Positions 46,469 to 59,165 of a DNA stretch of 64,000 nucleotides are shown here, in pieces. Positions within the stretch are counted from its first letter, which is position 1; the number at the start of each line of letters is the position of its first letter. The notes under the pieces were generated by a model. That model searched no databases and was not told where the DNA came from. It saw only the letters and a program-made list of their open reading frames with translations. The position numbers and the translations under genes were made by a program. Source of the DNA: Vigna angularis (taxonomy: Eukaryota; Streptophyta; Magnoliopsida; Fabales; Fabaceae); NCBI RefSeq assembly GCF_016808095.1, contig NC_068971.1, forward strand, positions 20,758,501 through 20,822,500, written 5' to 3'.

Positions 46469-48134
46469 AATTATAGATTGAGGTCCTTAGTTTTTCTCTG
46501 CTACAACTTAGACCCTATGGCCTAGGATTATGAAGAAAAATAAAAACCATGAGGTGTTAGTTTTCACAATTCCATAAATTTCTAAGCATTGTTTGAACTT
46601 TGTTACCTTACCACTGTTTTTCATCAATTATGATACACTTTTCATCATCCTCTGCACAATGTATGTTCTCATTTGAAGAGTCATACCTTGAGGGATGAGG
46701 ATTTGAGATTGTTTTAGTTCTTAAAAAATTGAATAGGTTGGTTGAATTTTCTAATGTCTCTTTGAAATGTTTCTAACGAAGTCCTTGTACTTTCAAATAC
46801 AGTTGTATTTAAAAATTGAAATCAATTTAAATTTCTCAAATTTTGCAGGTTTAACTTCCACTATATAAAAAAATGGTAACTTTATTACTTGAAAAATACA
46901 ACAATTAAACTGTTATTTATTTATGAACATGTTGTTTAAGATTTCAAATTATTGCAGCTCTTGCTTCCAACAAATAGATATATAACGAATGTATCGCACG
47001 AAGCTTAGCTAAACCCTAGGATAACAAATTCTTATTAAGATTTTTTTTTATTTTCTTTTAGAAGAAAAAGGTATATCATTAATCACCAAATTTAGGGATG
47101 AGAACAAGGTCAATGAGGTAGGTTGATGACTCATTAATTTATGTGATTATATTTGATAATTTTATTACTTTCTTTAGAGACTTTATTAGTAATTTATGTT
47201 TTATAATTACTATTGCTTAAGTATTTGTTTGGAAGTAAAATTAATTTGCTTAAGTATATCTTTTACATCCTAACAAAATTGTATTTAAAAAAAATATATA
47301 TATATATATTTAATTGTGAAACTAACCGGTTATAAGAATTACTTGAACTAAAAGAGAACAGGATAAAAGAAGAAAGGTTTTGGGAAAGATGTATTCAAAC
47401 AAAGAATTAGAATATCCATCCGAAAACTGGAACTACTCATGCAAAAGCAATAATTGCATTTAATTACTTTAATTTTTATTATTTTATTATATTATATTAA
47501 TTATATTATATACATAACATAATCAATAGTCGATTAAATGATATATATGTGTATACTACTTCAAAGTTTAGTTTTTCTTGTTGTGTAGAAAATAATGAGG
47601 ACAAAGATGTTAATTATTAACATTTACCTGGAATTTTTTTCTTCTTTCTTCTCATTTCACTCGGAACAAATAAACATGTCTTTTTTTTGTTGTTGTACTT
47701 TTGGTCTCATTGCTAGAAATAAACACACGCCATTTTCTTATTTTTGTCTGTCTGATAGTCTATCAACAAAAACAAGCACAACATTAATGTTACTGACTTG
47801 AGTCCTTTTGATGGAGGAGTTTTCTATTTGGGAGGCAAAACAAGAATATGAGAAAGAGAGATAAGAATTCAAGCCAAAGGGACATATTAGGAAGAGCTTA
47901 ACAGGAAAACAAGTTTAGAAGCTAAAGCAAGAACTTAGGGAAGCTACTTTAAAATTTAGGACTCTTCAAGTATACATTTGCTTTATTTTATGTACTTTAG
48001 AAGCTACTTCTTTGGTTTGCAATAAAGAATATTTTACATATAGGCATAAAAATAAGGCTATGTGCATGCATCCACTGGGTTAAGGCTATAAGCCTTACAT
48101 GCGTAAAAAGGATTGGAAGCTCACGACCAATACA
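46469..48134. other. 3' flank of the reductase gene, no further gene seen
   Basis: Probable 3' UTR followed by AT-rich DNA, including a short (TA)n near 47290. Ends at the TTATA target site of the Reina-like element. Confidence 0.5.
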
Positions 48135-48139
48135 TTATA

Positions 48140-48464
48140 TGATAGGTTAAAAAGTCTTGATTTGAGGTTAAGGATCCTCTTGCAGAATCAGTGACAGACA
48201 AAAGAGGAAACTTTCTTTATTCCATTTATATCATACCAGCACTTATATAACAGAAACATGGTTAATAACAAACCCATAATAAACCCACTAAGATCTTGAC
48301 ATGTCATACAAAAATATTCCTTCACTCATACCCCCACTAATCAAAGCTTGAAATCAGCTAAATATCTTGGCATCTTGCGAACCCTTGTTGACATCATTAG
48401 ATCAGCTACTACACTGGCCTGGTTGATAGTGTTGGTTTCTTCATTTGGGCCTGAATTGCTATCA
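48140..48464 (-). repeat. 3' LTR of the Reina-like element
   Basis: 325-bp direct repeat of 52786-53110; the left flank is TTATA. Confidence 0.93.
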
Positions 48465-48493
48465 TTAACGTTCCCTAGGAAAGTTACCTTGTC

Positions 48494-51400
48494 CTAGCTG
48501 CAATTCATTCCAGTCTTCCCAAGTGGTGTCTTTGGGGGCCAACCTTTCCACTGTACCAAAACTAATTTCACAGAAGGGTTTGTAGACTTGTCTATCTTAG
48601 AATCCAGTATAGCCATAGGAGTAATTGTCAGACTATTACCATGGGTTTCTGCTGGTAAATCAACTTGATGATCAGGAAGAGGACTAAGATGAGCCTTAAG
48701 CATAAAACAATGAAAAACTGGATGAATTTTGGAATTTGAAGGCAGCTCTAACTTGTAAGCAACAGGTCTAAGTCGTTCAAGTATGCGAAAGGGATCGTAA
48801 AAACGCTTGCCCAGTTTCTCATAAGCTAAACCTCGAACAGACTTCTAGCGGTAGGGTCGTAATCACACATATACCTAATCATCAACCTGATATTCCATTT
48901 TCCGCCGCTTACCATCTAGAACTACCTTCATTTCATCTTGTACCTTTTGGAGTTTCTTTCAAAGGGCAATCAACATGTCTTGACGAGTTGAAAGTAGAGA
49001 ATCAACTGCATCCACCGACGAGGAGCCTGCAAAATATTGGGGAATCGAAGGAGGCTCCTTCTCATACATGACTTGAAAAGGAGACATTCCAGTGGCTGAA
49101 TGAATAGTGGTATTGTAACACCACTCTACTAAACCTAAATATTTTTCCCAATCATTAGGTTTGTTGTGAACCATGGAACGTAGGTACTGTTCTAATACCC
49201 TGTTTAAAACCTTTGTCTGGCCATCAGTTTCAGGGTGGAAGGAGGTGCTCATGCGTAACTTGGTACCACACAATCTGAATAGTTCTCTCCAAAATTTGCT
49301 AATGAAGATTGGATCTCGATCCGAAACCAAGATGCGAGGGAATCCATGGTATTTAGAAACCATCTCCAAAAAGAGTTGTGCAACCTTAAACGAGGTGAAG
49401 TGCACAGGTAGCATTCCAAAATGCGCCCCTTTCGAAAAGCGATCAACAACCACCAGAATGACCGTATATCCTTGGAAAAGTGGCAAATCCGTAATAAAAT
49501 CCAATGACAAGTCAACCCAAGGTTCCACTGGAATAGAGAGGGGTTGTAATAACCCTGCTGGTCGCTTAGTTTCATACTTGGTTTGCAAACAAGTTTCACA
49601 GTGAGCAACAAATTGTTGAACATCCTCACGCATGCCTTTCCAATAAAAATTGTGTTGGAGCCTCGATAAAGTTTTGGCAACCCTTGTATGCCCGCTTAGT
49701 GGAGTCTTGTGAAACTCCTTTAACAATACTAAAATGAAGGGATTGTCACGATTGAGCCATATTTTTCCTTTGTACAACAAGAGGTCTTGGTGAGTGCTGT
49801 AGTGCTCCTGAATATTCGGGTTGTTCTGTACATCCTTAAACAATTGAACAAAATCAGGACTAGTAAGAAGAGCTTTGTGAAGTTCCTCCAGAAATAAAAG
49901 ACGAGGCATAGATAGAACAAAAAATTGGTTGTCCCCAAAATCAAAAGGACGGGACAAAGCATTTGCCACTACATTAGTCCTCCCTGTTTATACTATATTG
50001 AATAATCGAAACCTAACAACTTCGATAAATAAACTTGTTGTTCTGGTGTTTGGATAACCTGCGACATCAACTCCTTGAGGCTACGATGATCCCTGAGGAT
50101 TGTAAAGGAGTGTCCAAGTAAGTATTGATGCCACTTCTTAACTGCAACTGTAATGGCATGAAGTTCCCTGACATAGGTAGAGGAACGCATAAGCTTTGGG
50201 CAAAATGATTTACTGTGAAACGTTATTAGATGTCCCTCCTGCATCAAAACTGCTCCCCATTGCTAAGTTAGAGGCATCTGTCTCCAAAACAAAAGGTAAG
50301 TCAAAATTGGGTAAGGCTAAGACTGGTGCTTCAGTCATGGCTTTCTTCAAGGTGTCAAAAGCAGCTTGAGCTTCACTGGTCCACAGGAATGCGTCCTTCT
50401 TTAAAAGTGCTATCAAGGGGGACACTATGGTTGCATAACCTTTTATGAATCGCCTATAAAATCCTGTCAATCCCAGAAAACCACGTAATGCTTTGACCGT
50501 AGTAGGAGGTGGCCAATCCAACATTGCTTGAATTTTTTAATGTTCTAGTGCGACACCAGCTGCAGACACCACATGCCCCAAATACTCAACTTGTTGTTGA
50601 GCAAACAAACACTTAGACCCACGCAAAAAAAACGTGCCCTGTGTCAATTGTTGGAAAGTCAACTCCAAGTGTTGAATATGATCCTCCAAGGATTTGCTAC
50701 AAAACATAATGTCATAAAAAAAACAATAAAAAATTTACGCATAAATGGTTTTAGCAATTCATTCATAGTTGCTTGAAACGTTGAAGGGGCATTACAAAGC
50801 CCAAACGGCATGACAGTATATTCATAATGCACATGATGCGTACGAAAAACGGTTTTAGGAACATCAACTTCAAACATCCGAATTTGATGATAGCCTTGTT
50901 GCAGATCCAGTTTCAAGAACCATGATGCTCCCTCCAACTCGTCCAAGAACACATTGATTGTTGGAATGCGAAACTTGTCCTTGATGGTGATAACATTAAG
51001 GGCTCGGAAGTCAACACAGAATCTCCAACTACCATCTTTTTTCTTGACAAGCAAGATTGAGGAGGAAAAAAGGCTATGACTAGGTTGTATCATGCCATCA
51101 AACAACATCTCCTCAATTTGTTTCTCAATTTCTACTTTCTGGAAATGGGGATATCGATACGGACGTACCGAGACTGGTGAGGAATTGGAAAGGAGGTGGA
51201 TTTGGTGATCCATACTACGAGAAGGTGGTAGGGATGTCGGTTTTTGGAAAAGTTGAGAGTATTTGTGTAAGAGGGTGGCTATTTGAGGAATAGGATGAGT
51301 AGGGGCGATTTGTGTGTTAGGTAAAATATGGGAAGGTGTAGTAGGTAGTATACGAATGTGAAAGAATCCTGCTGCACCATGTGTGTGTAGGATACGTTTA

Positions 51401-51717
51401 ACTTGTTGAGCCGAAATGTCACTAGGCTTTGGAGGGGCGTCAGCTTTGAACTCCACAAATTTCCCCTCTTTAATAAACTTCACAGTGAGTTAGGAATAAT
51501 TAGTAATAATCGGACCCAAATCTTTGAGCCATTGGATACCAAGGACAACATCAGCACCACTGATGAGGAGTACGTGGAGATCCACCATAAACTTATGACC
51601 CTGCATTTTTAATTTCACCCCTGGACAGATGCTATGACATTCAATTTCGCTACCATTTCCCACCATTACTCGCAATGTGTTAGTGGGCTGACTATCCAAG
51701 TTCAAGAAACTCGCCAC
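48494..51717 (-). pseudogene. Degenerate pol of the Reina-like element
   Basis: Protease end near 51500-51717 (DVVLGIQWLKDLGPI). Reverse transcriptase at 50659-51483 with SILLVKKKDGSWRFCVDFRA, LDLQQGYHQIRM and MPFGLCNAPSTFQ. A one-base shift and a Tyr in place of the first Asp destroy the F-x-DD active site near 50715. RNase H at about 49993-50524. Integrase at 48959-49969 is open throughout, with the zinc-binding H...H...CETC and the catalytic Asp (LSLDFITDLP), Asp (LVSDRDPIF) and Glu (NRVLEQYL) positions present. The chromodomain (LVLVQWKGWPPK) near 48540-48600 is frameshifted shortly after. Together this is an inactive polyprotein gene with one well-preserved domain. Confidence 0.9.
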
Positions 51718-52124
51718 TCTGTCTTGGATAAAGTTGTGAGTACTTCACTCTGGCCCAGATCGACACCTTCCAGATGGAGAATACTTGGATCCGCCTCTAA
51801 ACGCGGGGACTCACCCCGGACGTCATCATCCTAATCGACGACAACTAACAGAAAGAAACGACTCTTACACTTGTGACCCGGGCTGAATTTTTCATCACAG
51901 TTGTAGCACAATCCTTTCTCACGACGAGCCAACATCTCCTCGTGAGTCAACTTTTTATAATGCGGTTTGGATGGTGTGGAAACGGGTGTCGGTGGTCGAG
52001 AAGGTATTGGAAGCAGCGGTGGGCCAGATGAAGAAGAGGTGGAAAGACGATTACAGAAGTAACGACGCTAGTAATTGAGTTTGTCGTCTTGCAACTTAGC
52101 TAATGCCGTAGCCTGTGTTAAAGT

Positions 52125-52733
52125 CTATGGTTGCAATGCTTGAACCTCTCGGCGGATCTCGAGGTTTAACCCAAAGATAAAGTTACTTAACAAGAAAGTT
52201 GTAGGGAGACCAACAATGCGGTTAGCAAGCTGTTCAAACTCATTCAAATAATCTTGTATGGAACCCTTCTGTGTCAACTTAAAGAGAGAACCACGAGGAT
52301 CTTCATAATAAGAAGGAGCAAAACGAACCTCTAAAGCTTGTAGAAACTCTTGCCACGAAGGAATCATGTTGTTCCGATGCAACCATTGGAACCAATTAAG
52401 AGCTGGGCCCTCCATGTAAAAAGACGCAATCCGAAGTCGATCCACTTCCGGTGTGCGATGGTATTCAAAAAATTGGGATATCTTAAAGATCCAACCCATG
52501 GGGTCTATTCCATCAAACCGAGAAACATCCAAACGAAGATGTGGTGTGAATGGAGTAGCATCAGAGTGAAATGAACGGTGGTCATCAGAATGCGGAGTGG
52601 GTGTATCTCGACTGGAAAGCTGAGAAACAATGGCATTCAAACGGGTAGTAATTTCATTTTGGTTAACGGTGAGTTTGAGAACAGCTTCTTCCAAATTGGT
52701 GATGGATTTGGAACGAGTGTTATGATCTGACAT
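52125..52733 (-). pseudogene. gag of the Reina-like element
   Basis: Starts at the ATG 52731-52733 (MSDHNTRSKSITNLEEAVLK). It includes the capsid-like region RLDVSRFDGIDPMGWIFKIS and ALNWFQWLHRNN, and ends at TAG at 52125 where the family frame would continue. A zinc-knuckle remnant lies in other frames near 51880-51930. It encodes the particle structural protein; truncated here. Confidence 0.85.
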
Positions 52734-52785
52734 GGAAAAATTGTGAAAAAAAGAAAAGGGAACACTCTCAACAAAAGCACAAAAT

Positions 52786-53110
52786 TGATAGGTTAAAAAG
52801 CCTTGATTCGAGGTCAAGGATCCTCCTGCAGAATTGGTGATAAAGAAAAGAGGAAACTTTCTTTATTCCATTCATACCATATCAGCACTTATATAACAGA
52901 AATATGGTTAATAACAAACCCATAAGAAACCCACTAAGATCTTGACATGTCATATAAAAATATTCTCTCACTCATACCCCCACTAATCAAAGCTTGAAAT
53001 CAGCTAAATATCTTGGCATCTTGCGAACCCTTGTTGACATCATTGGATCAGCTACTGCACTGGCCTGGTTGATAGTGTTGGTTTCTTCATTTAGGCCTGA
53101 ATTGCTATCA
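52786..53110 (-). repeat. 5' LTR of the Reina-like element
   Basis: 325-bp direct repeat of 48140-48464; the right flank is TTATA. No standard initiator-Met PBS is seen just inside it. Confidence 0.93.
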
Positions 53111-53115
53111 TTATA

Positions 53116-53545
53116 TCACTAAAAAAAGAACATTTTAGTAACCTTTCGTAATGGCTAAAATGCGTAAAGTCAGTTAGAAAACTTTTAATGATCAAAAATA
53201 TTTGTAGCGAAAATCGTAGTCGCAAATCATTAACGATAAAATTGAAAGTTGGTCGTTAAATAATTACTGAAAGTTGGTTGTTAAATAATTACTAAAAGTT
53301 TGATCGTTAATCTCTCATTAAAAAGTTTGGTCGTTAATCTCTCATTAAAAAGCTTGGTCACCTTCTACCATGGGAAATCAATTTAGAACTGAAACTTCGA
53401 TGGCTAATTTAGTTGCAAAAATATAAAAATTTGATGACTTCTTTTTCTTTCAGTAATGGGAAAAAATATTATTAATTTTTGAAAAAAATTGTCACTAATT
53501 TGGTTACAAATGTGATAATATAATGAACTTATTTTTTGTCGCTAA
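53116..53545. mobile_element. CACTA-like terminal fragment (weak)
   Basis: Begins CACTAAAAAAAGAAC and has repeated TTGGTCGTTAA and CTCATTAAAAAG units like CACTA subterminal repeats. No matching right terminus or target duplication was found before the Tat remnant begins, so only one end is visible. Confidence 0.3.
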
Positions 53546-53589
53546 TAGGTAGCTTGTTTGTTTTATTTAAAATATTTTTCGTGCAGAGG

Positions 53590-53840
53590 CCCAAAAAAGT
53601 TTGATAGCGCGTCGGTACAATACCAAGGTATGACCGCGACAATTTGTCGAACGTGATTTGGTGTGGTGCAAAATTGCGAAAGCTCAAAGAAACCGCGTCC
53701 ACAGGAAGTTTGTAGCCAATTGGGAAGGCCATTTCCGAGTTGTGAAAAATCTCGACTATGGAGCTTACCACCTCGAGTTTCCAAACGGCAAGGTCGTGCC
53801 AAACACTTAGAATGTTTCTTTCATCTTAAATTTTATTTTA
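53590..53840 (+). pseudogene. Tat-type Ty3 retrotransposon, 3' end of pol
   Basis: The plus-strand frames give RRYNTKV, PRQFVERDLVW, then KFVANWEGHFRVVKNLDYGA, YHLEFPNGKVVPNT. These are the integrase C-terminal tail of Tat/Ogre/Retand-type elements. A TGA interrupts the first part and a TAG stands where the usual Trp follows PNT. The rest of pol is absent to the left. Confidence 0.78.
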
Positions 53841-53920
53841 GTTAATTACCTTATGTAATTAGTCATTAAAGTAATAATATCAGATGTTTTCAGTTGTTCT
53901 ATATCTATTCACCTACTTGA

Positions 53921-54800
53921 TACTCTTCGACCTAGGGAACGTTCTAAGTGAACTCCTACTGTTCGTCATTCAGTGAGGAACGTTCTTCGTGAACTTTCAC
54001 TCGAACCTCTTCGAATTAGGGAACGTTCTAAGTGAACTCATAGTATCCGCGGTTCGATGAGGAATGTTCTTCGTGAACTCTCACTCAAACCTCTTCGAAC
54101 TTGGGAACGTTGAAAGTGAACTCCTAGTGTCCATCGTTCAGTGAGGAACGTTCTTCGTGAACTCTCACTCGAACCTCTTCGAACTGGGGAACGTTCTAAG
54201 TGAACTCCTAGTGTCCGTCGTTCGGTAAAGAACGTTCTTCATGAACTCTCATCGGAACCTCTTCGACCTAGGGAACATTCTAAGTGAACTCCTAGTGTCC
54301 GTCGTTCGATGAAGAACGTTCTTCGTGAACTCTCACTTGAACCTCTTCGACCTAGGGAACATTCTAAGTGAACTCCTAATGTTCGTCGTTTAGTGAGGAA
54401 CATTCTTCATGAACTCTCACTCGGACCTCTTCGACCTAGCGAACGTTCTAAGTGAACTCCTAGTGTCCGTTGTTCGGTGATGAACGTTCTTCGTGAACTC
54501 TCACTCGGACCTCTTTGACCTAGAGAACATTCTAAGTGAACTCTCGCTTGAACCTCTTTGACCTAGGGAACGTTCTAGGTGAATTCCTAGCTAGTTTCTA
54601 CCGTTCAGTGAGGAACATTCTTCGTGAACTCTCATTCAAACCTCTTTGACCTAGGGAACATTCTAAGTGAACTCCTAGTGTTTGTCGTTCGATGAGAAAC
54701 ATTCTTTGTGAACCCTCACTCGGACCTCTTCGACCTTAGGAATGTTCTAAGTGAACTCCTAGTGTCCGTGGTTCGGTGAGGAATGTTCTTCATGAACTCA
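53921..54800. repeat. 84-bp tandem array, about 10 copies
   Basis: The period is 84 bp, measured from successive GGGAACGTT starts at 53935, 54019 and 54103. Each unit has two related halves of about 42 bp, GAACGTTCTAAGTGAACTCC and GAACGTTCTTCGTGAACTCT, so the array has higher-order structure. One unit near 54540 is shortened. Divergence between units is modest. The array directly follows the Tat pol end, where Tat-lineage elements often carry tandem repeats. Confidence 0.92.
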
Positions 54801-54946
54801 CGGAGAATACTAAAGTAATAAATCGTTAACTGGAGTATGGTAAAGAGGCAAGGAGAAAATAAGACAGGAAAAACTATATTGATCATTAACTACGGAGCCG
54901 TACAAAATGTGTCGAGTAGGAAATATAGAAAATGCTCAAGGAAAAC

Positions 54947-56232
54947 CTATTTCATACATGACCTATTACTATTTAAGATATCCTCAACACGTTGAGGTTC
55001 CTCTGTCACGGATGGCATGGGCGGTGCAGTCACCTCGGTCTCCGCAGGAAGGGACATAGTGACAAGTTGTCTGTCAACCAGCGTCTTCATAATATCATAA
55101 CCAGGTTGATCAAGTGGCACCTTGAAAAAGTAATGGTACTCGGAAATCCCCTTCTCGAAGCCAAGGAGGTGTTCATTGCAAATCTCATCGCCTAGAAAGT
55201 TGTTCTCAATAGTCAACCTCTCACTCAAAAGGGCATCTCTCTCCTTGACCAAGTCTTTATTCTTCCCGGTTGCTCTCTGAAGATCTAACCTAAGATCTTC
55301 GTTGGACCTTTGTAGTAGACGATTGTCATTTTAGGCCTTGGTAAGAGCGACAACAACTTTTTCCCGATCGTCCTCTACATTCTTCAGGACCTTCTCCAAG
55401 TGTTGAGTCAGATCCTCGTTTGCCTTCAAGGAAGCCTCTAGGTCTTGTCGGGCAGAGTCTAGCTCCTCGGTCATTAGGTACTTAGTGCACCCATAGCGTA
55501 GACCATATAAATGTTGGATCGAAAATTTAATTCATACCCCATGTCCAAGGCTTCACCAGCGTTCATTCCTTTGAAAGGTTTTTTCTTGTCAAGAGTGAGA
55601 TTTTATTGAAGGTGCTCCACTATTCTCACGTTCAAGTCCAACGGACCAACAATCAAAGGCCCCTCGGGAATTTTCCTCTTTCGCCTTTTATGTGAATATA
55701 TAGACCTTTCCCGAGAGGACTTCCGTTTTCCTCCACTTTTACGGGGGCAACCTCGGGAGCAGGGGCTGAAGTAGGAGGGGTGGAAGAAGGTTGAGGCTCC
55801 AGGGCTATCTGCAGAGCAGCGTTGACGGTGCAGGAAGGAATGATGGACTTTGGGAGCAGAGGACGAACGATACCGAAGGAGGTACCTTCTCCGGTCTTCT
55901 GAAACTCTTCTTTTCGTCGAGCCATCATCGGTAAAAAAAACTTTACCTTTCTCCATTGCACCAAAGAAATCTGCGACACAAAAGAAAATTTAGATAAGTT
56001 ACAAATGACAGCCCAAGAAAAAAAACATAAAAGGCTTACCGAACACTCTAGTACATAGAGCGTTGGAACCCAGGTAGCCGATGAGCGTTCGGGAAGAGGT
56101 CCGTCGGGGTAGCTGATCAAGCTGACTGACCACTTCCAACTCAATTCGAGTCATAGCAGACTTGGCCCAGGAAATCACCCTCTTAGGATGCGCGGTCCAA
56201 TAGAAGGGAAATTTGGGTCGCTCGTCGTCCAA
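54947..56232 (-). pseudogene. Antisense ORF of the Tat-type element, broken
   Basis: Minus-strand frames from 56232 down to 54947: MDDERPKFPFYWTAHPKRVI and SQLDQLPRRTSSRTLIGYL; then, after a possible 69-nt GT-AG intron (55971-56039), DFFGAMEKGKVFFTDDGST; then a Lys/Arg-rich segment and KIPEGPLIVGPLDLNVRIVE; then a helical stretch about 54990-55250. Frames are interrupted near 55250-55600. Tat-lineage elements are known to carry an extra ORF antisense to gag-pol between pol and the 3' LTR, and position and strand fit. The function of such ORFs is not established. Confidence 0.6.
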
Positions 56233-56279
56233 ATAAAAGCTAGACCGACCGGCATCCGTTATTTATACCTTGAGTTGTT

Positions 56280-56508
56280 GAGATTGTTGATAGGGGAGCA
56301 CAGGTTTGGCTTAACTTAATCTCAAAAATATCTGTGTTTTTGATGGTGACAATACATAATTAATAACACATGTATATTCTGTGTTACATGTTATGTGTTT
56401 ACATGTTATATGTTGTTCTTTACTGTGGTAAATCTGTACGAGCATATATGAGAACATGATTGTGTTGTTCATTGCATATATGTTAAATATGTGATTTTAT
56501 ATGTGTAT
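56280..56508. other. Host sequence left of the Athila-like element
   Basis: AT-rich sequence beginning near TGTTGATAGGGGAGCACAGG that looks like part of another LTR. It is interrupted by the Athila-like insertion at the TGTAT site (56504-56508) and continues at 63703. Confidence 0.35.
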
Positions 56509-57759
56509 TGTTTACCTCTCGACAAGTGTAACCGAATCGTAGCAAGTAATAATATTGGTAAGACCAAGTATCGTTTCCCAAGAAACTCAAGGCCTAGACA
56601 CTTATGTGATTAATTAATTAATTAAGACTTGAGAACAAAGTGTTATAAGTTTTAAATGCAAAAGACTCAAAAGTAAATATGTATGCATATGATGATCAAT
56701 GGTAAGAAGAAACAAAAGCGTGAATTGAATTATATGGATGAATATGTTGTTGGGGTTTATCAAGTTCATCTTTTCCACTCTCTTGTATTTAGGAATTCAT
56801 CATTCTTTTCATTAATGTTAATGTCACTTTCTAAATTACTTTAAACCCGATCTCTCGGCGAAGAAAGCCTAATCATAACCACTAGTTTACAATCTCTTGT
56901 CTCTCTAGCAATTAATCATGCATTATAGTGAACAGAAGCTTAAAGGCAACCAACTATCATACTCCTATCTCTAGGTTGGTAATATACTGTTGGGAGAGAT
57001 TCCCCAGATCTAGACTTCCCCGTACGTCTCCGTATCGACAAAACCAATAATCATGATATCAAATGAGTTAAACTATGCATGCTTTGAGCAAAGAGGAAAA
57101 ACCCTAACAATTAATGAAAGAAAGCCTGTATCATATAAATGATCTTGAAGAACAAATGCCATACAAGAGAGTTTCTAAAGATTTACATTGATTCCCCAAC
57201 AACAAAATAAGTTTAGTTCACCATATTCATGGTGAAACTAGATGAACAATGGAATGAAAGAATGGAAGAGATAGAAAAACCCGAGAAAGAGAAGAGGAGA
57301 GTCGTCATCATCTCCAATTCTACCTCCAAGGGGTGAAAAATGTGTTTCTGCTTCGCTCCCAACCAAAGATACAAACCCTAGAACGTCCTAAAGCTTATAT
57401 AATAATCTAAAAAATACAGAAAAGTAGGCCCAAGCCCAGAAAAGTGCCGCTCAGCGGTAGTAACGCGTGACACTTCTTCCCCTCAGCAGATTTTCTCCCC
57501 TCAGCGGTGCCAACGGTTCTTGCGAGTCCTCTTTTGCACTTTTCTTGTCCTTTTCTAATTCCATCTCTATCCCTTTTCACTTCTTTCATCAATTTCATCT
57601 AAAAACCTGCAAAAACAAGGGAATCAAGCATAAAACCTGTCTACTCTATTATTTCCACTAATTCAACAAAATCATGAGTTCAAGCTAATTTCTAAGTCAT
57701 AAAGGTTGTAACTGAAGTCAATTTTAAATATAAAAATAACAGCTTTTCAACTGTTATCA
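56509..57759 (-). repeat. 3' LTR of the Athila-like element
   Basis: 1251 bp, direct repeat of 62420-63697. It ends TGTTTACCTCTCGACAAGTG on the plus-strand left side. Confidence 0.92.
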
Positions 57760-59019
57760 CAACCCCAAACTTAGAACTTTGCTTCCCCCTCAAGCAAATA
57801 AGATGTAACCCAATCTTCTACCAATCCATTCAATGGTTCACCACATTCAAAAATCCTTCTTTCAAGATAAGTAAATACTCAATTTAGTTCATCAACAGGA
57901 CTTCAATCAAGAGGTGCACATGCTTTCAATGTTCACTCAATCACATGATATTCAATCAAATGCTATTTTCATGAATGATTAATCAACTAAGCAAATATGT
58001 TCTTATGTGTTCATGGAATCTATCCTCACTAGATAAAGTGTTTCACTCAAACACACAAGTGTATAGGAGATATTCACTCATTCATTTTATCATCACAATG
58101 TCACATGAATCAACTTTGCCTTTCGTTTAACCACAATCAAAAACACTTACAAGCAAACATCATCACAAGGACTTTTCAATGGTTTATAATGTGGCTGGGC
58201 TAACAGTAACAATTGGTTTTTCTGGATCACAAAACCCTTGAGTTAAGAGAATCATCTAAACATAACCATTCTTAAGTATTCCCAGCTTTCTTTTGCATTG
58301 AGCTTTTCTCTTCTTTTTCTTTTGCTTTTCATATGCTTAACTTTTGGCTCAATGATTTTTATTTTCCCTTTCTATTTTCCAACAACCCCAAACTTGAACA
58401 TTTATCAATACCACAGAATATTTTCAACTTAACTCAAGGTAAAGCTTTTCAAAAAGGGTTTTCAAATCATGTTCAAGGCTAAGGGTTCAAAGGATAGAAC
58501 ACATAGTGCTCTCTTTTAGTGAGCTAAATTCATGCATTTGGCTAACAAAAGGGTTACCAACAAATGGTCTTGATCATATGATGCAAACAAGCAAGTGATT
58601 CAATCATAGAAAACCTGGGCAAAGTCATTTATGCTTTCAAAGTAATAGTATTCAATCGCAAAAACTCTAGAGCTCAAAACCTCACATATAAGCTCATTCA
58701 TATTCCACATACACATCCTGCTTAGCATCATAATCACAATCACAACATCATGCATTTGTTCACATAGCTCGTGAACCACCTGTATAAGCATATAATGTGC
58801 ACAATCTCAACATCAATCAAGATCCAAACATCATCAAGCAATACTCATCATGCAATAAGTCATAAGCAAACCATCATAACAGATAAAGTTCAAATTGAGT
58901 ACATCAAACCCTATTCTAAAAATATAAGCAAATAAATTCAATAATATAAAACAAAAGATAGAAAAGATCCTACTCTAGTGCTGATAGCATCCATCAGTAG
59001 ATGCTATCTCAGCTCCTCA

Positions 59020-59165
59020 TCAGTCTGTGTTGTCATCTGTATCTTCCTCCTCTTCATTATCTTCAGCATCCTCAAATGCGTCATCGTCATCATCATCTTC
59101 ATCTTCCTCCATAGCTGAAGCTTTAACTGCTCCAGCTCTATTGGCTTGTGCCTGCTCCTCTCACC
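59020..59165 (-). pseudogene. Acidic C-terminal ORF piece of the Athila-like element
   Basis: The minus-strand frame has a run of Glu/Asp residues (about 25 of 30) ending near 59022. It could be the tail of the element's last ORF. No other motif is visible. Confidence 0.35.

Larger units (their letters stand above)
48140..53110 (-). mobile_element. Ty3 (Reina-like chromovirus) retrotransposon, 4971 bp, TSD TTATA
   Basis: Both LTRs are 325 bp (48140-48464 and 52786-53110), starting TGATAGCAATTCAGGCC and ending TTTTTAACCTATCA on the minus strand. A perfect TTATA duplication flanks the element (48135-48139 and 53111-53115). By eye the LTRs differ at about 21 positions (~6%), so the insertion is not recent. 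Gene order on the minus strand is gag, protease, reverse transcriptase, RNase H, integrase, chromodomain. Small size, short LTRs and the C-terminal chromodomain suggest the Reina lineage. The reading frame is broken in several places, so it is not autonomous now. Confidence 0.93.

Noticed and set aside
53529..53802. Minus-strand ORFs at the Tat remnant
   Set aside because: The plus strand encodes the recognisable integrase tail here; the minus frames are its shadow.
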